Assembly (NCBI GenBank): GCA_002497285.1
Contig: DANJ01000007.1
Location: 1-64,000, forward strand
Source: Candidatus Pacearchaeota archaeon UBA92
Lineage (GTDB): Archaea > Nanobdellota > Nanobdellia > Pacearchaeales > GW2011-AR1
Length of the DNA: 64,000 nt
Reading direction: 5' to 3'
Part shown: positions 32,067-40,873 of the stretch, in pieces
Layout of the letters: every line of letters begins with the position of its first letter
Numbering within the stretch: position 1 is the first letter of the stretch
Notes under the pieces: generated by a model
The model's database searches: none
The model's input: the letters and a program-made list of their open reading frames with translations, nothing else
Told to the model about the DNA's origin: nothing
Translations under genes and position numbers: made by a program

Positions 32067-32074
32067 TATTTAAG
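32067..32074 (-). promoter_or_regulatory. TATA box of the methylase
   Basis: TATTTAAG (plus reading) is centred 25.5 bases before the ATG at 32045. Confidence 0.4.
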
Positions 32075-32126
32075 GTTACCTTTTTCTATAAATCTTCAAC
32101 ATTAAAACAATTTTAGCATAATAACC

Positions 32127-32134
32127 TATTTATA
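32127..32134 (+). promoter_or_regulatory. TATA box of the pseFI operon
   Basis: TATTTATA is centred 25.5 bases before the ATG at 32156. Confidence 0.45.
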
Positions 32135-32155
32135 CCCTTCAACATTGCTAAAAAT

Positions 32156-34015
32156 ATGGGAAAAACAGCGATAATAATACAGGCAAGAATGGGCTCATCA
32201 AGATTGCCTAACAAGGTGATGATTAACTTAGCAGGAAAGCCGATAATTCAGCATGTTATTGAAAGATGCAGAAAATCCAAGGCAGATGAAGTAATTGTGG
32301 CAACATCCACAAATTCTGAAAACGACGAAATAGAAGATTTTTGCAAAAAAATAGGTTGTCCTTGCTTCAGAGGTTCAGAAGAAGATGTTTTAGATAGATA
32401 TTTTCAGGCGGCAGAAGAAAATAAAGCAGATATCGTAATAAGGATAACTTCAGATTGTCCTTTGATAGATTATGCACTAATTGACTTATTGATAGATGAA
32501 TTTAGCTCAAAGAGCTATGATTATATTTCTAATGTCCTCGCGAGAACATTTCCAAGAGGCCTTGATGCAGAAATATTCAGCTTCGCAGCATTGAAGAAAG
32601 CGCATGAATTGGCAGAAAAAAAGACAGACAGAGAGCACGTGACATCATTCATCTATGCAAATCCAAATATTTTCAAAATAAAAGGAATAGAAGCTTCAGG
32701 ATTCCTAAGGAGGCCAGATATAAGAGTTACAATAGATACTAAAGAGGATTTGGAAGTTTTGAAATCAATATTTGAGAATTTAAAAGATGCTGCGCATTTA
32801 CCTATTTCAGATATTCTAAAATATTTAGACGCAAACCCAAAAATCAGAGATTTAAACAGGCAAAGTGAATTCAGCCAGATAATAAAAAACAAAGAGGAGG
32901 GCGTCAGGCAGGAAATAAATGCGGGAAAAATGCCTCTGGAAATAAAGATTGGAAATAAAAAGATCGGAAGAAATAATCCCACATTTATAATAGCGGAGCT
33001 TTCATGTAATCATTTGCAGGATTATGATTTGGCTGTAAAAACAATCAAGGCTATGAAAGAATCTGGAGCTGATGCAGTAAAATTGCAGGCATATACACCA
33101 GATACAATAACTCTGGATAGCGATAATGAAGATTTCCAGATTAAGCAGGGAACAATTTGGGATGGCCAGACTCTTCATGATTTATATAAAAAAGCATATA
33201 CACCTTGGGAGTGGATTCCAAAATTAAAAAATCTGTCAGAAGAGCTTGGATTGGTCTGCTTTTCATCATCATTCGATAAGACTGCAGTTGATTTTCTTGA
33301 AGAGCTTGACTTTCCGGCGCATAAAATTTCATCATTCGAAATAACAGACATACCTCTAATAAAATATGCAGCGTCAAAGGGAAAACCAATTATTATTTCT
33401 ACTGGAATAGCTGAACTATCTGATATAGAAAAAGCAATTGAAGCCTGTAAATCTGTTAACAACAATCAAATAATCCTGTTAAAATGCACTTCAGCTTATC
33501 CAGCCCCATATGAAGAATCAAATATTAAGACAATTCCCGATTTAGAAGAAAGGTTTGAAGTTATTGCAGGTTTATCTGACCATACTCTTGGAATATCTGT
33601 TCCAGTGGCTGCAGTGGCTCTGGGCGCCAAAATCGTTGAAAAACATTTTATTTTGGATAGGAATCTTAAAAGCAGGAATGGTGAGCTGTCCCCCGATGCT
33701 GCTTTTTCCCTTGAACCTGAAGAATTTAAGCTTCTTGTAGAATCTATCCGCAACACGGAAAGGGCACTGGGAGTAGTAAACTATAATCTGACAGAAAAAG
33801 CGAAAAGAGGCAGGGAGTTTGCCAAATCTCTTTACATCGCAAAAGATACTAAAAAGGGCGAAGTTTTTACAGAAGACAATGTTCGGTCTGTAAGGCCAGG
33901 ATTCGGGCTTCATCCAGAGAATCTGGACAAAATATTAGGAAAAAGAGCAAAAACAGATATAAAAAAAGGTACAAGGATGGCGTTCAGTTTAATTGATGAG
34001 GAATACAAAACCTAA
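32156..34015 (+). CDS. Fused acylneuraminate-type cytidylyltransferase and pseudaminic acid synthase (PseI)
   Basis: 619 residues with two enzymes. Residues 1 to about 245 are an SpsF/PseF-type cytidylyltransferase (IIQARMGSSRLPNKVM, VIRITSDCPLIDY). About 265-510 is a NeuB-type synthase, joining a deoxy-amino-hexose to phosphoenolpyruvate: IIAELSCNHLQDYDLAV, ADAVKLQAYTPDTI and AGLSDHTLGI. About 550-616 is the C-terminal SAF (antifreeze-like) domain, with RSVRPGFGLHPENLDKILG. The chain would thus both make and CMP-activate the acid. The next gene starts 6 bases later. Confidence 0.93.
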   Translation: MGKTAIIIQARMGSSRLPNKVMINLAGKPIIQHVIERCRKSKADEVIVATSTNSENDEIEDFCKKIGCPCFRGSEEDVLDRYFQAAEENKADIVIRITSDCPLIDYALIDLLIDEFSSKSYDYISNVLARTFPRGLDAEIFSFAALKKAHELAEKKTDREHVTSFIYANPNIFKIKGIEASGFLRRPDIRVTIDTKEDLEVLKSIFENLKDAAHLPISDILKYLDANPKIRDLNRQSEFSQIIKNKEEGVRQEINAGKMPLEIKIGNKKIGRNNPTFIIAELSCNHLQDYDLAVKTIKAMKESGADAVKLQAYTPDTITLDSDNEDFQIKQGTIWDGQTLHDLYKKAYTPWEWIPKLKNLSEELGLVCFSSSFDKTAVDFLEELDFPAHKISSFEITDIPLIKYAASKGKPIIISTGIAELSDIEKAIEACKSVNNNQIILLKCTSAYPAPYEESNIKTIPDLEERFEVIAGLSDHTLGISVPVAAVALGAKIVEKHFILDRNLKSRNGELSPDAAFSLEPEEFKLLVESIRNTERALGVVNYNLTEKAKRGREFAKSLYIAKDTKKGEVFTEDNVRSVRPGFGLHPENLDKILGKRAKTDIKKGTRMAFSLIDEEYKT

Positions 34016-34021
34016 GTTACT

Positions 34022-35296
34022 ATGGAAAAATTTAAAGGTATATTAAAAAAAGAAATAGAAAGGATAGATTCTTTAAAGATTTCCAAAAGGCACGAGAAAG
34101 TGATTAAGTCATTTACGCAAGGCAGCAGTCCGAGGGCAATTATCGATGGAAAAGAATATGTTCTTTTCAATTCAAATGATTATTTAGGGTTTAGATTTCA
34201 TAAGAGTCTTAAATCTGCGGAGGCGGAAAAAGCAGCGATTTATGGTGTCGGATCAGGGGGAGTAAGGTTTATTTCAGGCACACTTGCCGTGCATAAGGAC
34301 TTGGAAAGGGCTATCGCAAAATTTCACGGGAGGGAAGATGCGTTAATTTTATCTTCTGCTTTTTCTGCAAACCTCGGGATAATACATGCACTTATCAAAG
34401 GGCAAAGCATAGACTCATTGGTCTCCGGAAATGTTCTTGTGATTTCAGATGAGTTGAACCATCGCAGTATAATAGACGGAATTAGGGTTGCCAATCTTGC
34501 CAAGGAGCAGAGAAAAATTTTCAAACATTTAGACCATGAGGACTTGGGAAAACTTCTTGAGGATAATAAAGGCAGATTTTCAAGGGCTCTAATTATAACA
34601 GATGGCATCTTCAGCATGCTTGGAGAGGCCCAGAATATAAGCAAGATAAATGAAAAAATCAGGGAGTACAGGCCCTTTTACCCCGAGGGGATTATTTTAG
34701 TCATGGACGATGCCCACGGAGTAGGATGTTTCGGTGAAACTGGAAGAGGCTGCGAAGAAGTTTCTGGAGAGAATGTCGATTTGCTTATAGGGACATTTGG
34801 CAAGGCCTTTGGAGTTGAAGGAGGATATGCAGTGGGTGAAAAAATACTGATAGATTATTTAAGGGAGTCTGTTGCAACCTACATTTATTCAAATCCTCCC
34901 TCTCCAGGTTCATCAGCTGCAGCAATAGAATCCATAAAAATATTAAACAGTCCTGAAGGCAGGAATTTGTTAGAAGCTCTGCGTGAAAATATTAAATTAT
35001 TCAAGGCCAAAATGAATCAGGCAGGTTTTAAATTTGCGGCAGATTCAAATCACCCAATCCAGCCAATTTTAATAGGCAGCGCTGAAAAAGCAAAGCTTCT
35101 TGTGGAAAAAATGTATGATGGTGGAATAGCTGTAACAAGCATAAACTATCCTGTTGTTCCGAAAGGGTTTGATGAAATCAGAGTGCAGATTTGTGCCTTG
35201 CATTCTAAGGAAGATATTTTGAATTTTGTTAGCAAATGCACCTTGTACGCTGCAGAACTTAGCATACTAAATCATCCAGAGGCCGCTTATGGCTGA
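34022..35296 (+). CDS. Alpha-oxoamine synthase (BioF/KBL-like PLP enzyme)
   Basis: 424 residues, fold type I PLP enzyme. FNSNDYLGFRFH and GSGGVRFISGTLAVHKDLE are standard in the family; VMDDAHGVGCFGETGRG holds the PLP aspartate and histidine, and GTFGKAFGVEGG the Schiff-base lysine. Relatives join an amino acid to an acyl-CoA or acyl carrier (8-amino-7-oxononanoate, 2-amino-3-ketobutyrate, 5-aminolevulinate). None of those pathways is nearby. It sits between pseFI and the GNAT, overlapping the latter by 8 bases, so a role in an unusual acyl or amino substituent is possible. Confidence 0.88.
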   Translation: MEKFKGILKKEIERIDSLKISKRHEKVIKSFTQGSSPRAIIDGKEYVLFNSNDYLGFRFHKSLKSAEAEKAAIYGVGSGGVRFISGTLAVHKDLERAIAKFHGREDALILSSAFSANLGIIHALIKGQSIDSLVSGNVLVISDELNHRSIIDGIRVANLAKEQRKIFKHLDHEDLGKLLEDNKGRFSRALIITDGIFSMLGEAQNISKINEKIREYRPFYPEGIILVMDDAHGVGCFGETGRGCEEVSGENVDLLIGTFGKAFGVEGGYAVGEKILIDYLRESVATYIYSNPPSPGSSAAAIESIKILNSPEGRNLLEALRENIKLFKAKMNQAGFKFAADSNHPIQPILIGSAEKAKLLVEKMYDGGIAVTSINYPVVPKGFDEIRVQICALHSKEDILNFVSKCTLYAAELSILNHPEAAYG

Positions 35297-35756
35297 AATA
35301 AGATTGAGGAAAGCAACTATTGAAGATTCTTCTGATCTGTTCAGCTGGAGAAATGATCCGGTTACAAGGGCGATGTCGAGGGATACAGGCCCAATTTCAA
35401 GAGAAAGCCATGAAGTATGGTACAAAAGGGCACTTGCAGACCCCAAAAAAAGCATTCTAATAGGAGAAAATGAAGAAGACCAAATAGGAATGGTGAGGTT
35501 TGACTATCAAGACAGCCCACGGACAGCAGAGATAAACATAAATTTAAATCCGGCAATGAGGGGAAGGGGCTATGGGCAGACACTATTAAATGAATCCTGC
35601 GAATACGCCTTTTCCCATTTAGGGATAGAGCGCATATACGCAGAAATAAAACCCTCAAACTTGCCCTCGATAAAGATTTTTGAAAGAAGAGGATTCAAAT
35701 ATCTGCCTTCTGACAAAGGAAGTATGCTTAGACTTGAATTGGTCAAAGAAAATTAG
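35289..35756 (+). CDS. GNAT acetyltransferase, possible PseH
   Basis: 155 residues. IRLRKATIEDSSDLFSWRNDP is the usual start of RimJ/PseH-type GNATs, and PAMRGRGYGQTLL is the acetyl-CoA loop (R-G-x-G-x-G/A). By position it is the best candidate for acetylating the C4 amine of the PseC product. RimJ-like protein acetylation cannot be excluded by sequence. It overlaps the convergent YdcF-like gene by 4 bases. Confidence 0.72.
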   Translation: MAEIRLRKATIEDSSDLFSWRNDPVTRAMSRDTGPISRESHEVWYKRALADPKKSILIGENEEDQIGMVRFDYQDSPRTAEININLNPAMRGRGYGQTLLNESCEYAFSHLGIERIYAEIKPSNLPSIKIFERRGFKYLPSDKGSMLRLELVKEN

Positions 35757-36373
35757 GAATGCTTATTGCGCTCAATAAGAGCGTTCAATCTTTTTCTGAA
35801 TTCTTCAGAAAGAGGAGCGTATAAATCATGCCTTTCCAGAAGCCTTTCCAGAAGCAGATGGTTGTCTCCTTTCTTAACACCCCTGAATGTTTGAATAAAT
35901 TTCTGCAGCCTCTCTGTTTCTTTTTTCATACTCCCGGAGTCTGGTTTAAGCTTGGATTCAACTTCGGCAAAATTTATATTATAGCTGTCATCAAAAACGA
36001 TTTCTGCAATCTTTCTTATTCTCGGAACATGATAGTCATTGGAAATTATTAAAATGTTCTTCCACTTATTCGGATCAATCAGCCCTATTTTTGAGAATAA
36101 TAACTGACCGACGGTCTCAAATGAAATGTCTTCCTCAAAAACATTTTCTTCAGGAATGCCTTCAAGAACAGCATGGTTTTTCATCTGCCTTGCCAGTGAA
36201 ACTCCGTAGCATTCTCCTAAATCCCCGTGGCCTCCAGACATTATCAGGTTTTTAATTTTTCCTTCATAAAAAAGCCTTTCCCCAAGTTCAGTTCTCTTTC
36301 TTGTTTGCTCACTTAAACTTTTGTCCGAATTTAGTTCATGTGCCAAAACCAAACCAACGTCATAAGTCATCAT
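35753..36373 (-). CDS. YdcF-like (DUF218) protein
   Basis: 206 residues. VGLVLAHELN opens the Rossmann-like fold, IMSGGHGD and ILIISNDYHVPRI (with the conserved histidine) are the DUF218 landmarks. No N-terminal membrane anchor is seen, unlike E. coli SanA. Family proteins are linked to envelope synthesis but lack a settled reaction. The ATG overlaps the previous stop (TAATG), so it is the last gene of the minus-strand run from 38617. The position marks the right limit of the GC-richer block. Confidence 0.75.
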   Translation of the reverse strand: MMTYDVGLVLAHELNSDKSLSEQTRKRTELGERLFYEGKIKNLIMSGGHGDLGECYGVSLARQMKNHAVLEGIPEENVFEEDISFETVGQLLFSKIGLIDPNKWKNILIISNDYHVPRIRKIAEIVFDDSYNINFAEVESKLKPDSGSMKKETERLQKFIQTFRGVKKGDNHLLLERLLERHDLYAPLSEEFRKRLNALIERNKHS

Positions 36374-38061
36374 TATTTGGATAGGATTCCATTTATAAAA
36401 CTAACTGCACGCTTGGTTGATTTCCCATCAAGTTTGTACAATTCGCTTTCAAGAATTTTTCTTATCTTTTCGCCATCCTGTTTTTCGTTTATAGACCTCT
36501 TAATCGCCTCGCCTAATTCCTTTTCATTATAAGCAAATTTTACATTTTTCATCCTAGAAAATACATTCCACTTCTCCATACCCCTGAATTCGTAAGAGAT
36601 AACCGGTTTGCCGAATAACATTGCCTCAATCCCCATTGTTGTGTAATGTATTATTACAGCATCAGCAGAAGAGAGAAGCTCATCCTTGTCAGCGTCAATA
36701 AAAAAAGAGTAATTAGTAAATTTCTCTTCTTTAGCGACGTAATCTATCAAACCATTCAAGTCCCAGTTTTTCCTGCCTTTTATAACAAGTCCATAATCAG
36801 GAAAGTCCTTTTTCATCACCCTGAAAAGGGATTTCAATATCTCTTTCTGGCATTTCTTAGTTAAATGATGTCCTGCTATCAGCTCTTCGTTATTCACAGC
36901 ATCAACAACATAAAGTATTTTTTTATTCCTATTAGTATTCTTATCCCTAAAACAAAAAGAATCATATTGGGGCGCCCCTACAATTATTATTTCATCAGGA
37001 TTAAATCCAAATTTAATATATTTTTCTTTGCTTTTTTCTCCAAAGGCCAGCACATAATCTCCTATTGATTTTGCCTCCCCGCTTATAAGCCCATGCTGAA
37101 GGATTATGCTTGGAATTCCGTATATATTGCACACGTTTATAACCAATTTCTGAAAAAAATCAGCGCCGTCATCTAAGATGAATAAGTCTATTTTGCGTTT
37201 CATTGCAAGACATTCTAACTCGTCAATTATATTCATTGCGAGATTGAATTTTTCATTTAACATTTTCCAAATAATATTTTTGATAATTTTGTTTTCTAAA
37301 TCGCTGAAATTAACTGCAAAATTTCTTTCAATATCTTCAATATCTTTATTTGTCCTCTTTCCTGAAAATCCGGATAATTGGTAGAATGGAATATATTTTT
37401 TTCCGCTAAACCAGCTTTTTTGCAGGTTCATATGGCTTCTTACCAAAAGATTATTTTTATTTTTTATAAGCTCCGAAACAAGAGGTTCAAATAGAGTTCT
37501 TGAACCAGAAAAAAATATCTTTTTTTTATTTGAAAAATTAACGATATTTTTAGCGGCAATTTTCTGAACTGCTCCCGCAAGATAATTTATATTTTTTTCA
37601 TTTTTCTCATCTTTCTCAAGTTTTATAACTCTGATTTTATCTTCAGAGAGAAATTTTAAAATATCAAAGGCGCCGCCGATTTTATCACTCTCAAAAACGG
37701 CGATTTCTTCAGGCGATTCAACTCTTAAAATTTCTTCGATAACAATGCGGTTTCTTTCAAAATAGGCTAAAAACCTGAAAATATCTGCGTATAATAAATG
37801 TGCAAGATTAATTTTCTTATAGTAAAACTTAACTTTATCAATAATAATTTCAGTTTTTTTCAGGCAGGAGTTATAGACATTATCAAATATCCTATCAGCC
37901 TCATAATCCTCATCAGTCTTAAATATTACGCCTTTTCTACTTAATAATTCTTCAGCTTCAAAAACAAGTGCTGTGGGGAAGAAATTTCTAAACTTATCGG
38001 CATTATTAATATAATATTCGGCTTGTTCTCTGTTCTCAATAAGAATTATTTTATTTTTCAT
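36373..38061 (-). CDS. Putative GT-B glycosyltransferase, capsule/teichoic type
   Basis: 562 residues. The N-terminal 270 match no family I know. The C-terminal part has IILQHGLISGEAKSIGDYVL, GAPQYDSF and IIHYTTMGIEAMLFGKPVI, the arrangement seen in CDP-glycerol glycerophosphotransferase-like and capsular (Kdo/sialyl type) transferases. Its place just outside the pseudaminic block makes it a candidate for using CMP-activated acid. Acceptor unknown. The start overlaps the next gene by 11 bases. Confidence 0.6.
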   Translation of the reverse strand: MKNKIILIENREQAEYYINNADKFRNFFPTALVFEAEELLSRKGVIFKTDEDYEADRIFDNVYNSCLKKTEIIIDKVKFYYKKINLAHLLYADIFRFLAYFERNRIVIEEILRVESPEEIAVFESDKIGGAFDILKFLSEDKIRVIKLEKDEKNEKNINYLAGAVQKIAAKNIVNFSNKKKIFFSGSRTLFEPLVSELIKNKNNLLVRSHMNLQKSWFSGKKYIPFYQLSGFSGKRTNKDIEDIERNFAVNFSDLENKIIKNIIWKMLNEKFNLAMNIIDELECLAMKRKIDLFILDDGADFFQKLVINVCNIYGIPSIILQHGLISGEAKSIGDYVLAFGEKSKEKYIKFGFNPDEIIIVGAPQYDSFCFRDKNTNRNKKILYVVDAVNNEELIAGHHLTKKCQKEILKSLFRVMKKDFPDYGLVIKGRKNWDLNGLIDYVAKEEKFTNYSFFIDADKDELLSSADAVIIHYTTMGIEAMLFGKPVISYEFRGMEKWNVFSRMKNVKFAYNEKELGEAIKRSINEKQDGEKIRKILESELYKLDGKSTKRAVSFINGILSK

Positions 38062-38617
38062 TTTGGCAGATTATCAGGGAATTAGAGCAGATGCTCTTTG
38101 GAAGCCTGACAGCATCAACACCCAGCTCCTTTATTATACCAAAGCCATTATCCGTAATAATTTTTTTCAGCTCTTCCTGTGAAAAGATGTTGTGCTCTCC
38201 GGCATCTTTTTTAGGCGCAGGATTGATTATTCTGATTCTCCTCAATATAGAATCTTTATTTACGCTTGCAATTATCATCCTTCCATTTTTTTTAAGAACT
38301 CTGCTAATCTCCCGCATAGCCATGCCATAATCTTGAATATATTGTATAACTCCTGCAAAGACCACACAATCAAAGGAATCATCTTCATAAGGCAGTTTTA
38401 AAGAGCTAGATTCTTTGAAAATTCCGGCATATCTGTCTGATTTCCTTATATCTACCCCATGTATTATTTTGTCTTCATGCCTGGAATAATTAAAGCTTCC
38501 TCCGCCGCATCCATCATCAAGGACAACTTTTCCGGAAACATGCCTTGTTATTTCATTGTTAAGATTTTTAACAGTAACTTTCTCAATAAACTTTCCAACT
38601 TTGCTTTTTAGATTCAT
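38051..38617 (-). CDS. SAM-dependent methyltransferase (type 11)
   Basis: 188 residues, class I fold. VVLDDGCGGGSFNYSR is SAM motif I, SLKLPYEDDSFDCVVFAGV motifs II to III, and EISRVLKKNGRMIIASVN motif post-III. It is of the UbiE/BioC-like type with an unreadable substrate. The neighbour on each side is glycan-related, so sugar or lipid O-methylation is likely. It starts within the end of the next methyltransferase (4-base overlap). Confidence 0.75.
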   Translation of the reverse strand: MNLKSKVGKFIEKVTVKNLNNEITRHVSGKVVLDDGCGGGSFNYSRHEDKIIHGVDIRKSDRYAGIFKESSSLKLPYEDDSFDCVVFAGVIQYIQDYGMAMREISRVLKKNGRMIIASVNKDSILRRIRIINPAPKKDAGEHNIFSQEELKKIITDNGFGIIKELGVDAVRLPKSICSNSLIICQNEK

Positions 38618-39330
38618 TTTCTACACCAGGCATAAAGCCATCCCCCACCTATTCCTAAAATCCAAAGAGGCTTATCCAATGCCCTCAATATTTTTCCATA
38701 GATTGGAAAAGTAGTTCCCGGTTGAACTTCTCTCTTTCTAAACTCCACTATTTTCAAGTGTCTTGAAAGCATTTTTTTAAATCTCCATTGAGGGAAAGAT
38801 TTTTCATAGCCCACATTCCATAATTTTGTTTTAAAAATATTATCTACTGTCTGCAATAAAACCTTAGAAATTGTAAATGATGTATATCTATTTGGGACAC
38901 TTATCATCGCATATCCTCCTTTCTTAAGAACTCTTGTCATTTCCCTAACTGCCGCCTCGCTATCCGGAATATGTTCTATAACTCCATGACAGAATATTGC
39001 ATCAAACTCTTCATCTTTAAACGGAATTTTAGTGAGATTTCCCTCAAAAATTATATTTTTGCTTAACCCATATTCTTCCATATATTTCTTGGCAATTTTC
39101 ACTCTTTCTCCGTCTATTTCAAGCCCTATCGGCTTATGTCCAAGTTTAGCAAGAGACACAACATAATTTCCTGCGCCACATCCTGCTTCAAGAATTTTTG
39201 AACCCTTAGGAAGTTTAGAAAACCAATTAAGAATCATGGACTTTTTGTCATTTTTGGGATTATAAACCCATTTAGTATCTCCAAAAGAATCTTTGCTTTT
39301 ACTTTTTATTTTTTTAATTAATTCAGACAT
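38614..39330 (-). CDS. SAM-dependent methyltransferase
   Basis: 238 residues. ILEAGCGAGNYVVSLAKLGH is motif I, LTKIPFKDEEFDAIFCHGVIEH motifs II to III, and MTRVLKKGGYAMISVPNRYT follows. A C-terminal segment (RKREVQPGTTFPIYGKIL) is common in glycan-cluster methyltransferases. It is not closely similar to the 38051 gene, so these are separate enzymes. Coupled to neighbours by 4- and 8-base overlaps. Confidence 0.78.
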   Translation of the reverse strand: MSELIKKIKSKSKDSFGDTKWVYNPKNDKKSMILNWFSKLPKGSKILEAGCGAGNYVVSLAKLGHKPIGLEIDGERVKIAKKYMEEYGLSKNIIFEGNLTKIPFKDEEFDAIFCHGVIEHIPDSEAAVREMTRVLKKGGYAMISVPNRYTSFTISKVLLQTVDNIFKTKLWNVGYEKSFPQWRFKKMLSRHLKIVEFRKREVQPGTTFPIYGKILRALDKPLWILGIGGGWLYAWCRK

Positions 39331-40045
39331 TTTTCACATTGCTTATTTTTATTTTTTTATCTCTTTCTAACCTTCTCAAAAAACTTATCAGTTTTAATAA
39401 ATTATGGCTATTTTTATGTGTAAAATCGTGAGTACAAACACAGTAAACGGCATCTTTTTCCAGATTATCGGCGATATCCTTAAACAATAGGCTCATGTAT
39501 TTTTTAGAAGAGTTGCCTTCAAAAGTGTTGCTCACATGAATTAAATCAAGCTTGCCCCTCCTTATCAATGGATTAATAGCAAAGTTATTTTTATTTGCAT
39601 GTTCTCTATCTTCGCCCTTGTAAATTACTCTTTTATAGCTCTCCTTTTCAAGCATCTTAAAAATTCTATTCGGATTCCTTTCTGATTCAACCATCCAAAG
39701 AGGAGGGCAGAAACTCTTTGCCTTGTAAATATTCTTTATTTCTCTTTTTACTTTTTCATCATCAAGAAGGGTTAAAGGCAAGTGATTGTGGGTATGATAC
39801 CCCCAATCTATGAAATCAGGAGAATTTATAGGCTTGAAAAATTTACCCACTAGCATAAAAGTTGCAGGAAATTTATTTTCAAGTACGCTTCTATAAATAA
39901 TATTAAATCCGTCATAATTATATCTAAATCTTTTAACTACAGAATTGATTTTACCTTTAATCTTATCCCAAGAGTTCCATCTAGGATTAATCTGGCCAAA
40001 TGAGATAAATCTTTCACTATCAATAACGAGACAAAATTTTAGCAT
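39323..40045 (-). CDS. Polysaccharide deacetylase-like (NodB homology) protein
   Basis: 240 residues. The usual TFDDG block is replaced by LVIDSERF, but the metal motif H-x3-H is seen in DWGYHTHNHLPL (about 97-108). FICTHDF-like VCTHDFTHKN near the end may supply the last histidine. It may remove acetyl groups from a sugar, or be a related CE4 enzyme of altered activity. It has its own TATA box, which overlaps the upstream stop. Confidence 0.6.
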   Translation of the reverse strand: MLKFCLVIDSERFISFGQINPRWNSWDKIKGKINSVVKRFRYNYDGFNIIYRSVLENKFPATFMLVGKFFKPINSPDFIDWGYHTHNHLPLTLLDDEKVKREIKNIYKAKSFCPPLWMVESERNPNRIFKMLEKESYKRVIYKGEDREHANKNNFAINPLIRRGKLDLIHVSNTFEGNSSKKYMSLLFKDIADNLEKDAVYCVCTHDFTHKNSHNLLKLISFLRRLERDKKIKISNVKNV

Positions 40046-40066
40046 AAATAATCATCCAATATACGC

Positions 40067-40074
40067 TTTAAATA
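40067..40074 (-). promoter_or_regulatory. TATA box of the NodB-like gene
   Basis: TTTAAATA is centred 25.5 bases before the ATG at 40045 and includes the stop codon of the upstream GT2. Confidence 0.4.
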
Positions 40075-40868
40075 GTTTGTTTTCCTCGAATTAATCCTTC
40101 CCAAAAACCTGCAGAATACAATAAATGAAGGACTGGAATGACTGCAAGATAAAAGGGATAGTATCTCAATCCGTTACCAAAAGGAAACCTAGCGGCGAAA
40201 ACAACAAGTCCAAGGAAGGGTATTGCCTTCATTATTCTTGACTGCCAACCCGGCATTTTCAGTCCATTGATTCTTACATTCGCACCATCCCCCATTCCCC
40301 AAACATATCCTTCTTTTCTTACTCTATCTTTTAAAGTACTAGGATGATAATGTAAAACCGTAGCATCAGGGTAACCAATTTTACCTATTTTTTTTAATTT
40401 TATGTATGTGTTAAAGTCCTCTCCAGCTATTTTAAACTTCTTTTCCTCAAACAATCCTATTTTTTCCAGTGCTTCTCTTTTATACGCACATCCTTTTTCA
40501 TCAAGGAGAGGAGTTATAGTTCCTCTTTCCTTCAACATTACTGCCTTTGTAAAAATTCCCAAATTATTCCAAATCTCATCGGGCAACTTAACCTTTGAAC
40601 AAGTTGCAACAAATTCTTTTTTCTTTAAAGGTGCAACAAGGTTTTCAAGCCAAGAAAACGAAGAGGGAATACAATCATGGTGCATAGTTACTATAACTTC
40701 ATACTTCGCCTTTCTAATTCCAAAATTCATATTTTCTGCAAGACCCAGCTGTTCAGAAACAACAATTATTTCTTTTTTCCCAGAATATTTTTGTTTATTT
40801 AAAATTTCCAGAGACTTCTTTGTAGTTTCGTTAGGCTTTGGCGCAATCATTAATATAGAAACATTCAT
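40068..40868 (-). CDS. Family 2 glycosyltransferase with C-terminal membrane segments
   Basis: 266 residues from the ATG at 40868 (MNVSILMIAPKPNETT); a longer frame to 40937 overlaps the epimerase. MHHDCIPSSFSWL holds the D-x-x equivalent of DxD and GEDFNTYIKLKKIG is the E-D catalytic region. About 225-255 is hydrophobic (two short spans). It is similar to mycofactocin/rhamnosyl-type GT2s that work at the membrane. Five bases separate it from the epimerase. Confidence 0.8.
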   Translation of the reverse strand: MNVSILMIAPKPNETTKKSLEILNKQKYSGKKEIIVVSEQLGLAENMNFGIRKAKYEVIVTMHHDCIPSSFSWLENLVAPLKKKEFVATCSKVKLPDEIWNNLGIFTKAVMLKERGTITPLLDEKGCAYKREALEKIGLFEEKKFKIAGEDFNTYIKLKKIGKIGYPDATVLHYHPSTLKDRVRKEGYVWGMGDGANVRINGLKMPGWQSRIMKAIPFLGLVVFAARFPFGNGLRYYPFYLAVIPVLHLLYSAGFWEGLIRGKQTI

Positions 40869-40873
40869 CTTTT

